A stretch of 29,298 nt of DNA from Chara braunii (Eukaryota; Streptophyta; Charophyceae; Charales; Characeae): NCBI GenBank assembly GCA_003427395.1, contig BFEA01000229.1, positions 237,791 to 267,088 of the forward strand. The letters run 5' to 3'. Each line of letters starts with the position of its first letter. The first letter of the stretch is position 1. The notes beneath the pieces were generated by a model. That model was not told the DNA's origin and made no database searches. It worked only from the letters and a program-made list of their open reading frames with translations. Positions 1-10,238 of this stretch are shown here, in pieces. Position numbers and translations under genes: made by a program.

Positions 1-30
1 GAGAGAGAGAGAGAGAGAGAGAGAGAGAGG
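1..30. repeat. (GA)n microsatellite
   Basis: Uninterrupted GA dinucleotide run that starts at the window edge, so its full length is unknown. Confidence 0.95.
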
Positions 31-158
31 CTACTTGCAAATTGTGGGGCTCTCTCATCTTGAATGTATCTGACCAAGTTCGTCTATTGTGTACATTGAG
101 TCAATTTGCAAGATTTCGCCTGATACAGCGACGTTCAAGATGCCTCGCGTGAAGTAGT

Positions 159-220
<62 letters not shown>
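159..220. repeat. Compound (TC)n-(AC)n microsatellite
   Basis: A TC run of about 17 bases passes directly into an AC run of about 45 bases. No coding signal lies around it. Confidence 0.95.
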
Positions 221-225
<5 letters not shown>

Positions 226-587
226 TACTCATGCATCTAAGTGGAGGGGCGGTGCCAGTGTGACGCCAATAAATGAAGAATTTACTTACTAGTTACTGCT
301 TATGCTTGCTGTGCAGGTCGATTGGGCGGTGGGCAAGGGTGACATAAAGAAAGCAGCGGTCTTCGGCTGAACGCAAAGGTGCCTTGCCCCCCACGAATTT
401 ATGAGCTCGCTGATTTTGACCTTGCTCCACAACTAATGACACATAGAAAAGAAAAAATATGGTAGTGTATCTTGCCATGTTCTAGAGGAAGATTCATTCT
501 TATTTTGCACGATTTGTGAATACTGGAGCGAGGCCCTTGTGTGACGTGGTACAAAGCAGTAGTGGCCCCCCGCTACTGATATCGGTC
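221..587. other. No gene recognised
   Basis: A short open frame on the minus strand (293-478) resembles no family I know and shows no supporting signal. I see no RNA gene or clear repeat in this stretch. Confidence 0.6.
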
Positions 588-778
588 CTACTGTCAGAAT
601 AGTACGCCCGGGCGTTGTATACTTTTTAATAAAGTTTTATTTTTTTAGGGTCCTCACGTTGACAAAGTTGGTCAATTTTTTCAGAATACAACGCCCGAGC
701 GTTGTAAACGAATATTATGCCCATAGGGCGTTATATTCGTACATAACGCCCGACCGTTATTTTCGGGTGAAGATGGTA
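588..778. mobile_element. Fold-back element, family M2 copy 1, rich in small palindromes
   Basis: The right end reads CGGGTGAAGATGGTAGT. It matches the right end of the M2 copies at 9787-9906 and 13742-13857. Inside are four imperfect palindromes built on a GCCCG core (601-620, 688-705, 711-737, 743-760), for example ACAACGC-CCGA-GCGTTGT. The left end is uncertain: CTACT occurs at both 573 and 588. It contains no coding capacity, so it is probably a non-autonomous DNA element (MITE-like). Its right end coincides with the point where the reverse transcriptase of retroelement copy A stops. Confidence 0.6.
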
Positions 779-2520
779 GTACTCTATCAAGCACTTTTTC
801 AGACACTTAAAGGCTAAGGTACAGTCCTTTTCCCACTTCCATACTGTCTCCTTCCTCAATAACCTACGCAGCGGAGTAGCTATTACAGTAAAGATCCTCA
901 CGAACTTGCAATAATAGTTAGCTAGACCAAGGAATGAACGTAGTTCCATTAGCGTGCGTGGGGTCGGCCAATCTCTAATTGCTTCTATCCTAGCGTCTTT
1001 CGGTTTAATTTCGTCCCTGTCTAACAAATGACCCAAATACAACACTTGACGCTTGTCCCATTCACACTTCTTTGGTTTCAACTTGAAGTTTGCTGCACAT
1101 AACTTGCTCAATACTAACCTGTTGTTTGTGTTCGTCTAACGTTTTATTGAAAATCAAGATATCATCTAAATATACAACAACGAATTTGTCCAACCAATCG
1201 ATGAAAAGTTCATTCATACATTGTTAGAAGGTAGGAGGGGCATTAGTTAACCCAAACGATATGACCAGAAATTCGTAGTGCTCGTATCGAGTCGTAAATG
1301 TTATCTTGTGCTGATCCTCTAGCAACACCTTGATCTGATGGCAGCCTGATTCAAAAGTATCTTTGAGAAATACTTGCAACCCTACACTCTATCCAGAAGG
1401 TCGTCTATCCGCAACAATGACTCTGCATTCTTTATAGTAATTGCATCAAGTCCCCTATAGTCAATACACATGCTGATCGCGTTTTTTTTTGGCACAAACA
1501 AGACCGGTGCACCATACGGTGAGAAACTTGGCTTAATGCACCCTTTCTATCAACTCATCTAACTGTCTGCACAATTCATCGAGCTCCTTGGGAGACATCC
1601 GATAGATGGGGCCCTTGGGAATCCGGGTATCTGGTTCTGCATCTATCTGGTGCTTGGTCTCCGTCTCCACTACTCCACTTGGGGCCTCTCCCACATCAGC
1701 GAACTCATCTAACAGTTTCTGCACATTGGGTGGTATGGACACTTCTCCTTTTTCCTTCACTAACTGGTCCCACATAGGCAACGAACACTTGTTCAGCAAG
1801 GTCATTCTTGACCACGTGCCTGGCAAACGCGGTGGCACTCTTACGGGACAACCTACTCTCTACGCCAGGTGCATGAAACAAACGTAACTTCTTCTTCCCA
1901 CCTGTTGGAGTGGGCAGCCAGCACTCGTGCTTGCCCATCTTGATATTAGCATACGCGGCTTTGCCCCAGTCTGTTTCTAATATCATGTCAAAAGGAAGGC
2001 TATCCTCTAGTAAGAGTGTCAGGGAGTGCAAAACTATTTCCACCTTACCCCCTGCCTCCAATCGGAAGTATGCCTTAACCCCTTCAACATATTCAGACAT
2101 TACCATCTCTCTATTATCGGCCAACTTACTAATGACCGGCTCATTGAGCTTCTTCACCTTCATTCCTATGTGCATTTTCTGCAACTGTCTTCAACTTATA
2201 TAACTACGCGTCGATCCACTGTCTACCAGCGCGCCTATCCTTTCTCTACTTCTACATCTGCAATTATTAGTTGCCCCTTCGACTTTTTCTTCATTTCAAC
2301 CCAAGCATGGCGACGAGTGATCAGCTCATCACCAATGCTTGTGAGGGAGCCGCCTAGAGAGGTTCTAACACAAGCAACCTCTGGAGAACTAGCTAGGTGG
2401 GGCCCTACATCAGTCTCTGCCATCGGGATCTTTGGACAGGAGGGTGCCTGTTCAGTGTTTCCTGTCTATGTCCGAAGTCCCAGTAGAGTGATTGCAACCT
2501 CTATTGGTCGTTCCCTTTAG
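778..2520 (-). pseudogene. pol: Broken pol of copy A: protease, linker, reverse transcriptase
   Basis: Protease: the active-site motif DSGST can be read around 2200-2225, but in a frame that meets a stop a few codons later. The remainder of the domain is open at 1880-2184. The protease-RT linker is open at 1533-1838. Reverse transcriptase follows in pieces: the [11 protein letters not shown] and CIDYRGL blocks (about 1530-1445), SFGLTNAP (about 1250), the catalytic YLDD (1161-1172) and the thumb/connection to YYCKFVRIF (731-1111 frame). Nonsense codons sit at 1382-1384 (TAG) and 1224-1226 (TAA), and several frameshifts separate the pieces. The gene stops after LIEY, before the first RNase H aspartate. 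RT copies element RNA into DNA in the cytoplasmic particle; this copy cannot do so. It is the typical order of a Metaviridae (Ty3/gypsy) pol. Confidence 0.88.
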
Positions 2521-4489
2521 GGTATTTGTACTCTGGACAAAAGGGAATTTTGTGGTCGGGGTCACCACATTTCAAACATTGGCGGACCTTGTGACAGTCT
2601 TCCCAACCTTCTTGTCTATACTCATTTTTTCCCAAGGTTTGCCCTCAGCTATCCTGATGTATTCTGGGTACGACCGCCAATTCCTCCCTCTTCCTCTACC
2701 CCCTATGAAGGGAGAACCTCTACCACCTTGCGAGGGACCATAACCCCTACCTCTCGCGTAGTAGCTACCTCCGCCACTACCCCTCTGGGCAGCGGGTCCT
2801 CGACCTCCACCTCGTCCTCGACCGCCTTTACCTCGGCCTCTACCTTGTCGCCCTCCCCCATGGGCTGCAACTGCCGCATAGTACGTCCTCGGGCTACTTT
2901 GTTGTTGTTCTCTTCCTCTATACCATAATCTATCTGGTCATATGATAATGACTCTACACCTCCTTCTTCAAAGGTGACCAGCAGATTATCCTTACCTTCT
3001 ATACTGTCGGATATGGTCCACTTCTGCCACCTCTTACCAACATGCAAATCCTTCCAATAGTGACAATGGTTTGCCTCTTGCAGGAACCCGGCATGGTTTA
3101 CAACTATCTTACTAAAATTTTCATAAGTCGTCCCCTCTTCCTTAGCACGGGGATATAACTGGGTCTTGAGTAGCTTTGGCAACGCTCTAGCGAAATTGTT
3201 CAAGATCTGAGCGGGGGTTAGTCCATCATGGTGGTGGACATTTCAGTAGCTCGTCCATAGTGGCCTTAAGTCCCGACACACTCTTCCACTTGCGGTCACT
3301 AATGTTAAGGATGAGGTGCTTTGTGCGACACGCTAAGTCCTTGTATTCAAAGCGGTCTTTCAAGGCCTTAAAAAAATCCTCAATCCTCGTCCGGTGCGAG
3401 TACTGCACCATCGAAGTCCAACCCGCTTCTTCGACTAATGAAATAGCGAAACTAGTTGCGTCTCCCCCTAGGCATGGACTTGTCATTAGTACATGGTCCC
3501 AATAAGGAATCTATTGCGCGTACAGGTACTTGTCCATCGCCGCCTCCCAATGGAAAATAATCCCCTCCCTCTTCCCAGTAATGTCTAGGGGAGCTTAACC
3601 TTCATCTTCTCCCTTCGTTCTCCCCCCTCACACTTGTCTCCTTCATCTTTCTTTCCTCCATCCTTCCTAGGACCTTTTCCTTTCTTGTAATCATCCCCAT
3701 CATCGCCACTGTCTCCATCTCCACCACCAGGACTCAATTTCGTTGAGATGATGGTGTTAGCCAATTTTTGAGTGAAGAGGTCATATAATTGGCATGCATA
3801 CAGCATGATCCTATGATCAACTTGATGGGATGACGCACTAAGGTAGTTGTTCCAGGTACTTCCAAACTCCTTTTGATGTCGCTCTACCTTTCCAATGACT
3901 CGTTGGAGTGCAGAGAGTTCCTAGGTGGTGTGCAGCAAAGTATCGGAAAGAAGGTTCCAACGTTCCTTGGTTTCCACTTGTTTTCCCTTTTGCTCCTTCA
4001 ACAACGCCTGGAGCCTTTCCCTTTCCTCGTTTACTCTTTTCTTCTCATTTAATTCTCTCCTTACAACCAGTAACTTTTGATTGAGTTCACTTCTTTTTTT
4101 TTCTATCAACAATTTATTCTCCTTCCGATCCTTCGTTGCTGCCAACTTTGTCACAAATCGATCTTTCTCTTCATCGGTTTCTTCCGGAAGCTTTGTCCGG
4201 TACCCAAAATTTTCCACCCAGTCCAAGTCTCCAATCCGCAGGAGTCTCAGTTCTCCAGCACAGCTGTTCTCTGCCATCTCCTTCCCTTCTGGTTGTCTTC
4301 TTCTCTCCAATCCTTCGATGTTTCCTCTTCCTCTTCTTCTTCAACTTCTAACTCTTTCAACTCTTCTTTCTTCTTAATCTCCTTCTCCATCTTTTCTTTC
4401 TCCTCCTTCAATTTCCTTTTAACTTCCTCCTCCTCCTTTCTCTTTTTCTCCTCCTTTGCGTTCTTCTTCTCAATCAACTTTTGAGCAAT
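2501..4489 (-). pseudogene. gag: Broken gag of copy A: coiled coil, capsid-like part, CCHC knuckle
   Basis: The N-terminal part (4477-4247, continued in another frame at 4310-3921) is almost wholly Lys/Glu and predicts a long coiled coil. A Gly/Asp/Lys-rich linker follows (3806-3585). The capsid-like middle is recognisable by comparison with copies B and C: WEA...YLYAQ (about 3550-3520), DATSFAISL and MVQYSHRTR (about 3455-3400), then the 3203-2703 stretch with WKDLHVGKRW and a Glu/Asp/Arg-rich tail. A complete zinc knuckle, CX2CX4HX4C (CLKCGDPDHKIPFC), lies at 2537-2578, and a gag stop at 2501-2503. Gag forms the particle and the knuckle binds RNA. At least three frame changes break it. Of the three copies, A and C keep the knuckle histidine. 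Confidence 0.82.
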
Positions 4490-4540
4490 TTATGCCTGTT
4501 GTTCTGCCGTGTATGGTTGGGTGGTCCCACCAGACCTCAT
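4490..4540 (-). other. Short ORF ending in TAA at the gag junction (copy A)
   Basis: Starting at ATG (4540-4538), 16 codons end with TAA (4492-4490); the gag reading frame continues directly behind in the same frame. Its end reads PYTAEQQA-stop-IAQKL. Copy C has PYTTEQQE-stop-MAAL at the matching place. The stop could be decay of a glutamine codon (CAA to TAA) in the true gag N-terminus, or a real short upstream ORF. Two copies with the stop at the same aligned codon make this worth recording. Confidence 0.5.
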
Positions 4541-4985
4541 AGTTACACTCATTCCGCATGTCCGGTGGAATCCTAGAGGAAATAGGAATGAGAGAAGGGG
4601 ACCCAATAACACGGACAGGGTCAACATTGCGAACATCGAGTAGTCATCCATGGTTGCTAAAGACACAGGTAAGTAGCCTCTACCTCCTCACGACGTAGAC
4701 CTCACACTCAACACTTAAACTATCTTATCTAGATTGGAGTCTGACCTATCTGAGTTCTTCCCGCCCCACAGTGTCACTACAGTTACCCTGTCAGGCTGGT
4801 GGGCAACCAGCAACTTAAGGTAATTCAGCAAGGACCTTAGGAATTCTTTAACGACGCAGACAAGACGTCGTGCCCACACCACCAAGATTTGAAATTTCAC
4901 TCTCAAGACTTACAACTCCTTATTGCGTCAGTTCCGGTTCGGTCGCCTGCCGATCAGTACCGGTCTAAGGGCTAGACGAGTTGTT
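4541..4985 (-). other. 5' untranslated leader of copy A
   Basis: Non-coding. It holds a 38-base block (4835-4872) that matches copy C's leader (28543-28580) at about 34 of 38 positions, and near 4955-4970 a sequence resembling the CCGGT/ACCGG hairpin of copy C's leader. Its position just upstream of gag fits the packaging/leader region of an LTR retroelement. Confidence 0.6.
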
Positions 4986-6130
4986 TTACGAGCGCTCGCC
5001 GCTCATGCCCATGCGTACTACTTTTCAGGTAATACATCCAGCTGTCGAGCTTCTATCCGAGACACAACCTACTTCATGCACGTGTCTGACCAGATGCTGA
5101 CTCGAGACAAAATCTGATATGTCATAAAGTGTTATGTCCAGCAGCAACGACACCAAGATGTGGGAAGGTACCGTGACACTCGTTCATTCATCAAATCAAA
5201 TGTAGGGCTTAGAGGGGTGATGCACTTCACTTGTGAACGTTTCTTTGATGAAGCTCCTCGACACTCCCCGCATCCAGGTACGCAGTCATCATCCCCCTCT
5301 CTGGCCACTTCTTCTTCGGCCTGCAACCCCACTGTCAAACTCGCCGGCCTTAATCTTGCCAGCGTTCATCAACAACCGATGCAACGAGTACCAGGTCCGA
5401 TACCAATTGCATTGACCCTCACTGCTCATCACCTTGAGCACACACACACAATGAGTGATCACATGTAGTCCACACTGGAGACCAGAGGCGCAAAGTCCAA
5501 ATAAGCGCAACTTAGAAATTCCAACGAATTATCATATGAAGCAGTTTCAGAGTTCCAGTTGCTAATGCTCATCAGCGAAGAGTTCAGCAACCCAATTCCG
5601 GCATCCTCATCCAAGGTAGGTGACTCTCTTCTCTCTCTGGCCCCCTCTCTCTCTCTCTGTGTCCCCCCCTCTTTCTCTCTCTGTGTCCCCCCCTCTCTCT
5701 CTCTCTCTGTCTTCTTCATGCATGCGCTCACTCTCTCCCTCTACTCTCTCTCCCGCTCTCTCTATTCGAGGATCTTGACTCTGAATACATCCCCCACTAC
5801 TCAGGTGTACCTCCTACTACCAGCTGAGGGGTTATGGCCGACTTCCCTCCTCAGCACAACGCTGCCCAGCAGGGCTGTCGCACATGCTACTCGCAGATAG
5901 CACACAAGCGCTTCAGCAACACTTCCACACTTCTCACGAATGAGCAATCTGCCTGAAATGTTGCTGGCCAGTCCTTATATTGACTTGGACTGAGCCTGAA
6001 CTTGTCCCAGCCTCTGCTTCTTTTGGCTTGACTTGTACTGGTACCACATGCCCACGACCTGTTTTCTTCAGAATCTCGAGGCCTGGTACCTCCCTGAATT
6101 TTCCCTTGGTGTGCTGCTGCTTGGACCTAT
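4986..6130. other. No gene recognised; pyrimidine-rich stretch 5626-5765
   Basis: Part of this may be the undetected outer leader or LTR of copy A, but I could not match it to the B or C LTRs. Between 5626 and 5765 the plus strand is mostly CT repeats interrupted by short C runs. Open frames across that stretch are low-complexity Ser/Leu/Pro and are not credible genes. Confidence 0.5.
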
Positions 6131-6253
6131 GAGTCACGACTTTTCATTCGTGGGATATGCCTCTTTGCCTATGAGACATGACCTTTGCCAGTAGAATATG
6201 TCCTTTGACTTCGAGACGTGACTTTTGCCTTTGGGATGTGACTGTTGACCTGG
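6131..6253. repeat. Diverged tandem repeat, about 41-base unit, three copies
   Basis: Units begin GAGTCACGACTTTT (6131), GAGACATGACCTTT (6173) and GAGACGTGACTTTT (6213). Each is 40-42 bases long and has a similar TGGGATATG/TAGAATATG/TGGGATGTG middle. They are diverged, so the array is old. Confidence 0.65.
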
Positions 6254-6382
6254 TGCCTGTTGGAGTTGACCTCTGGGGCACCTGCCTTAGCTTTTCTGAA
6301 ACTGGTGAAGTTGGCCCCTCTCCGCCTGAGACTTTGACCCTGAGATTCGAATTTGGCGTCTGCATCGTGGAATGCCTTTCAC

Positions 6383-6486
6383 AGAGAGAGAGAGAGAGAG
6401 AGAAGGGACCATTTTTTTAAGAATCTGGCCCCATCACAGAGATGGGGGCAGATTCTTAAAAAAATCAGATTCTTAAAAAAATGGTC

Positions 6487-6561
<75 letters not shown>
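6383..6561. repeat. Fold-back hairpin with (GA)n and (CT)n arms
   Basis: The left arm is (GA)n then AAGGGACCATTTTTTTAAG and AATCTGGCCCC (6383-6432). The loop is 11 bases (6433-6443). The right arm is the reverse complement, except that the AGATTCTTAAAAAAAT segment is present twice, and it ends in a long (CT)n run to 6561. The arms pair almost perfectly, including the microsatellites. This is either a small inverted-repeat element or a foldback produced by inverted duplication of a microsatellite edge. Confidence 0.85.
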
Positions 6562-6563
<2 letters not shown>

Positions 6564-6594
6564 TCGCATCATGGGTCCTCCCGGCTGGGCGACG

Positions 6595-6744
6595 GGTACC
6601 AGGGAAGGCACCGGTTTCTAAATCGACTGGAACGGTGGGCGCCCTTTCTGGCCTCATGTCCCCTACGATTTGGAGCAGTCAGTGCCGTTCCCACCCAATG
6701 TCCTAAATGATGTGGACAGGCCTGGTACCTGGGAAAGAACCGGT
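6595..6744. repeat. Direct repeat of 21 bases, 129 bases apart
   Basis: 6595-6615 and 6724-6744 both have the form GGTACC-x-GGGAA-x-G-x-ACCGGT and agree at 18 of 21 positions. No function is evident. Confidence 0.6.
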
Positions 6745-7133
6745 CCACAGTGTGAAAGCTTAATAGAAACAGCGGCTGTGTCTGAAGTGTCAGCCTGAGT
6801 TTTAACTGCCTTTTTGAACGCAGGTTGTGACAGTCCTGCTGATGCATGTTTTTTTTTGCCCATTTCCAGACTTGGCTGTGAGATGAATGCACTTGCCCGC
6901 TTTTCTTCCTTTTGGTTGTCGTCACCAGTGAGCAGCGCTCATGCTTATCGTACGGTCTATTCGCCCCACAGCGCTTTTGCTCATTGTCAGATCTATCCGT
7001 CGCACAATATTTGCCGTATAGTCTTAGGATTATTGGAAAGGGTCCTTGTACTCGCCCATATTCTCTAGAATAGTCCACATGCTCAGTGTAGGATCTATCC
7101 GCAGCACAATACTAATCAAGTTCTAGCAAACAG
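6745..7133. other. No gene recognised
   Basis: A motif of the form GATCTATCCGNNGCACAATA recurs imperfectly near 6950, 6990 and 7091. Otherwise I see no gene or strong structure. Confidence 0.5.
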
Positions 7134-7655
7134 ACCGCCAGTACACGGTTCCAGCCTTGCAGAAAATAACAGCAATTTTGTCAAAATGGACATATTTTAT
7201 TTTTTGAACGAAATTGAAACCTCATAAATTGGCCCGATTTAGGTGGAAATTTCAAGTTCTTGAGGGTCCGACATCCTTAAAATGCCGGTTCCCTTGGATG
7301 TATCTGAACTTAGCTGGAGTCCAGGGGGTACGGAGTTCTGAAAACGCCTTACCCCCCTGGATGTATCTGGACTTAGCCTGCATCCAGGAGGTAGGGCGTT
7401 TTCAGAACACCGTACCCTCAGGAGCTGAAAATATCGACCTAAATCGGGCCAATTTACGGGTTTTGAATTTTGCTCAAAAAATAAAATACGTCCGTTTTGA
7501 CGAAATTGTTGTTAAAATGAACTTGTCCCGTTCGCCGCAACTTTCGGGGCCGGACTGCCGTTGATAATTTTTGTCAATGGCCTTTGTCACATTTCTGACC
7601 CCCAAAAAGCGCGGTGAGGAGCCCGTGGCCGATGCAAGGCCGTGTACTGGTGGTT
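7134..7655. mobile_element. Terminal-inverted-repeat fold-back element, family M1 copy 1
   Basis: The ends are inverted: CCGCCAGTACACGG at the left (7135) and the reverse complement of CCACCAGTACACG at the right (7641-7653), each followed inward by GCCTTGCA. Inside, 7165-7244 and 7437-7515 are about 80-base inverted arms that pair at most positions, sharing for example AAATTGGCCCGATTTAGGT. The inner 190 bases also fold on themselves. It has no coding capacity. It is best called a MITE-like element; the superfamily is not identifiable because no clear target duplication is seen. Confidence 0.75.
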
Positions 7656-7904
7656 AAGCCAATTGCTGCTCGAAAATCCAAATATTTTAAAATTTAAACC
7701 GTACTTGCAAGCGCACATCGTGCGGGCAGTTCCCTACGTGCGGCGCACGCACCCAACCGATCCCGTGTGGCGCACGACGTGTGAGGGGAATGACCCGTCA
7801 CCCCCCTCAGAAAAAAGAAAAGAAGGCCGGGGTCAAAACGGTGCGTTTGAGGCCGCCCGCCAAAATTATGAGCGGGATGAAAAAAAAATTACAGGAGTGC
7901 TGCT

Positions 7905-8320
7905 TCACCTTGCTCCTCCTCCCCTTCCTCGTCCTCCATGTCTCCTCCTCCCTTCTCCTTTTCATCTCCTCCGACTCGTCCTCCTCCTCCTGCCCTTCCT
8001 TATCCTCCTTGTCTCCTCCTCCTCCTCGTGCTTCCTCATCTTCCATGCCTCCTCGTCTCCTGCCCTTCCTCATGTCCTCCCCTTCCTCCCCTTCCTCCCC
8101 TTCCTCCCCTTCCTCCCCTTCCTCGCCGTCCATGTCTCCTCCTCCCACTCGTCCTCCTCCTCCTGCCCTTCGTCTTTTCCCTCCGTCCATCTCTTCTCCT
8201 CCCCCATCTCGACGACTCCTCCTTGTCGTCCTTGCTATCCTCTTCGTCCGCCTCGTCCACATCCTCCTCCTCCTCTCCATATTCGCCTCTCCTCGACATA
8301 TCCCCGTCTTCCTGCCATAG
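7905..8320. repeat. Long polypyrimidine (CT/CCT-rich) tract
   Basis: The plus strand is almost purely C and T for about 400 bases. It includes a 9-base tandem repeat (CTCCCCTTC type) at 8076-8124. The long open frames on both strands here are low-complexity artefacts (Ser/Pro/Leu on plus, Arg/Glu/Gly on minus). Mirror-symmetric polypyrimidine DNA of this kind can form triplexes. Confidence 0.85.
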
Positions 8321-9786
8321 GCCCCCCCCGTTCACCCTCCCAAAAAAAGATAAAATAATAATAATAAAAATGAAAAACCTGCACGATTCGGCACAGGAAC
8401 CCCCTGCACGGAACTCCGCACGAATGTGCGGCTCGTGCGGTTGCAAGTATGATTTAAACCAAACTGGAATCTGGACTACAAAAACGCAGGGAACTTTGTG
8501 AGGGCATGGGAAGAGAGGATTCTGAGTGTGAGAGACATATGGTGTGATGAACGATCAAATTGGATCACTTTTAGGGAAGCTGGCTCTGGTGCTATATGCT
8601 TGCTTGGAAAGCATGGGCATCACGGTTGTAGCAGCCAGGTCCATGCTATATTATGAACATATCACCAGTGGGGCCTGCCCCTAAAGGTTCACAGAGCGAT
8701 GCTAGCAAGTGTTATGCAATGTGGAAGATCACTTGGAGGAACTGAAGGAGGCCATGCCCGGCTTCGCGTTCAAGGCCTGAGGGGGAAAAAAACAGGGAAG
8801 GACGTGTGGTCGGTTGGAAGGGGTCTGAATGGGGATGATGATACCCTTTAGAGGGTGGGGTAACAGGGTGGGAGGAAGAAAGGGGAGTCTCAGTCCAAAT
8901 ATGGCTGCCAACTAGAGGTGAGTGATTGCTTGCTGAGCCCACTAAAGCTGGTTAGAGAGAGGATGTAGTAGCGTCTTGAGGATAGTGGAGAATATATGGT
9001 AAGGTGGGGGTTGCAGGTTCGATTCATTTGTGTCTCTATGGATGGACTTATCTGCTGAAGGAAGGAAGGAAGGAAGGAAGGAAGGCGTCTTACATCAGTT
9101 GGTTGCATTGTCGCCTCCTTACCAAGCAAGGGTACGAGTAAGAATTCAACGGAGCAGGTTGGAAAAAACAGCCTCCGAAGGAAAAACAGCATTGAAACGG
9201 TGGAATGAACAGCTCGCAGGTTATGTGTACCTCCTGCAATCGCCCAGGCCTCTGAAGCTTATTGTATTGATAGTGATTTGATACCTTCCTAGAAGGCATC
9301 TAGCATTTTTTGGCTTCAGCCAGTGCTGGGTACAAATGAATCAAAATTTCTATAACTTAGTGTCCGGCGTGGACCGGACTAGGGAAACAGCAACGTATCT
9401 GTGGGTCATGCCCAATATCTCAATTAGTATGGGATTGGTGGAAAAAGCACTGGGATGAATGCTTTCTCTGATAGGGCCTCTGCGTGAACGAACCGACGGG
9501 TTGATTCTGACGGGAGTATTTACGCCTAATATGAGTATATGCAGTGGTTGGGGTTATGTAGGGCAGGCACGCAGGGGAATTATTACGAGTGTTTTGTAGA
9601 AAAGCAGGGAGTGCTGATCTTCTCAGGGAAAAAAGAGGCAATGCAGAGAAATTGAAGTAGCAGATTAGAGCTCTGATCAGATTGATAACCCTCTCAGATT
9701 CGAAAAAGGAAGAAGTCGCAGACAGGGGGAGTGGGTTGGGGTTGGGGTGTAATTTTCGGTTCTTGGGCTCTAAATCACCAGCTAGC
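8321..9786. other. No gene recognised; (GAAG)n at 9057-9085
   Basis: Apart from a GAAG tetranucleotide repeat (9057-9085) and short A/T runs, I see no protein family, RNA gene or inverted repeat. Short open frames have no recognisable domains. Confidence 0.55.
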
Positions 9787-9906
9787 ACTACCATCTTCCG
9801 TCTTCACCCGAATACAATGCCCAGTCATAATAGCCGTATTCGGGGCCATATTCTGTCCAGATGCAGCGATAATGACCGGGGGTTCTATCCGGGTGAAGAC
9901 GGTAGT
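9787..9906. mobile_element. Inverted-repeat element, family M2 copy 2
   Basis: 120 bases that fold back on themselves. The left end is ACTACC then GTCTTCACCCGAATACAA; the right end, read in reverse complement, is ACTACCGTCTTCACCCGGATA. Both arms continue through a GTCATAAT/GTCATTAT block. There is no coding capacity. Compared with the right arm, the left arm carries an extra 7 bases after ACTACC. Confidence 0.75.
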
Positions 9907-10238
9907 CACCAGGGATGATGAAGTTGGATAACTGTTTTCTAACCCTTTTTTTGAAAGATGGACTGTAGCGAAACAAGCACCGACGTTGACCATTAGGAAA
10001 AATTAACGCACTGTGTCAGCTGGATGGATCCTTTTAGCTTCAGCGTACTGACGCTATTTCAGAGTCTCTTATATAAGTTATAACCGAAATAGGCTGCAAA
10101 ATTGGACTTCGGGGTACTACATTCAGGTCTTGGGGCTTTCTGCTGTTATATTACGAGTGCTGCTGTTCTTGGGTATGTCGGTCAAATACTCAAGGGGCTT
10201 GGGCCTCCTGGCCAGGACGAGGAGAGGTGTGGGCTATC
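9907..10238. other. No gene recognised
   Basis: I see no domain, RNA gene or strong structure between the M2 and M1 copies. Confidence 0.5.

Larger units (their letters stand above)
778..4985 (-). mobile_element. Degenerate, truncated Ty3/gypsy retrotransposon (copy A)
   Basis: Read on the minus strand, it holds in order a leader (about 4985-4541), a short ORF (4540-4490), gag (4489-2501), then protease, linker and reverse transcriptase (to 778). RNase H, integrase and the 3' LTR are missing: the coding match ends in the RT-RNase H connection, exactly where the palindromic M2 element begins. The outer (5') limit is uncertain because no LTR end was recognised above about 4985. Protein similarity to copy C is clear but distant, so A is an older or different subfamily of the same Ty3/gypsy lineage. 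Confidence 0.85.

Noticed and set aside
5559-5900. ORFs over the CT-rich stretch and over the 6353-6706 hairpin
   Set aside because: Microsatellite translations (Ser-Leu or Arg-Glu repeats).
7642-8501. Several ORFs of 130-240 codons on both strands
   Set aside because: They translate a polypyrimidine tract; repetitive Ser/Pro/Leu or Arg/Glu/Gly composition and no domain.
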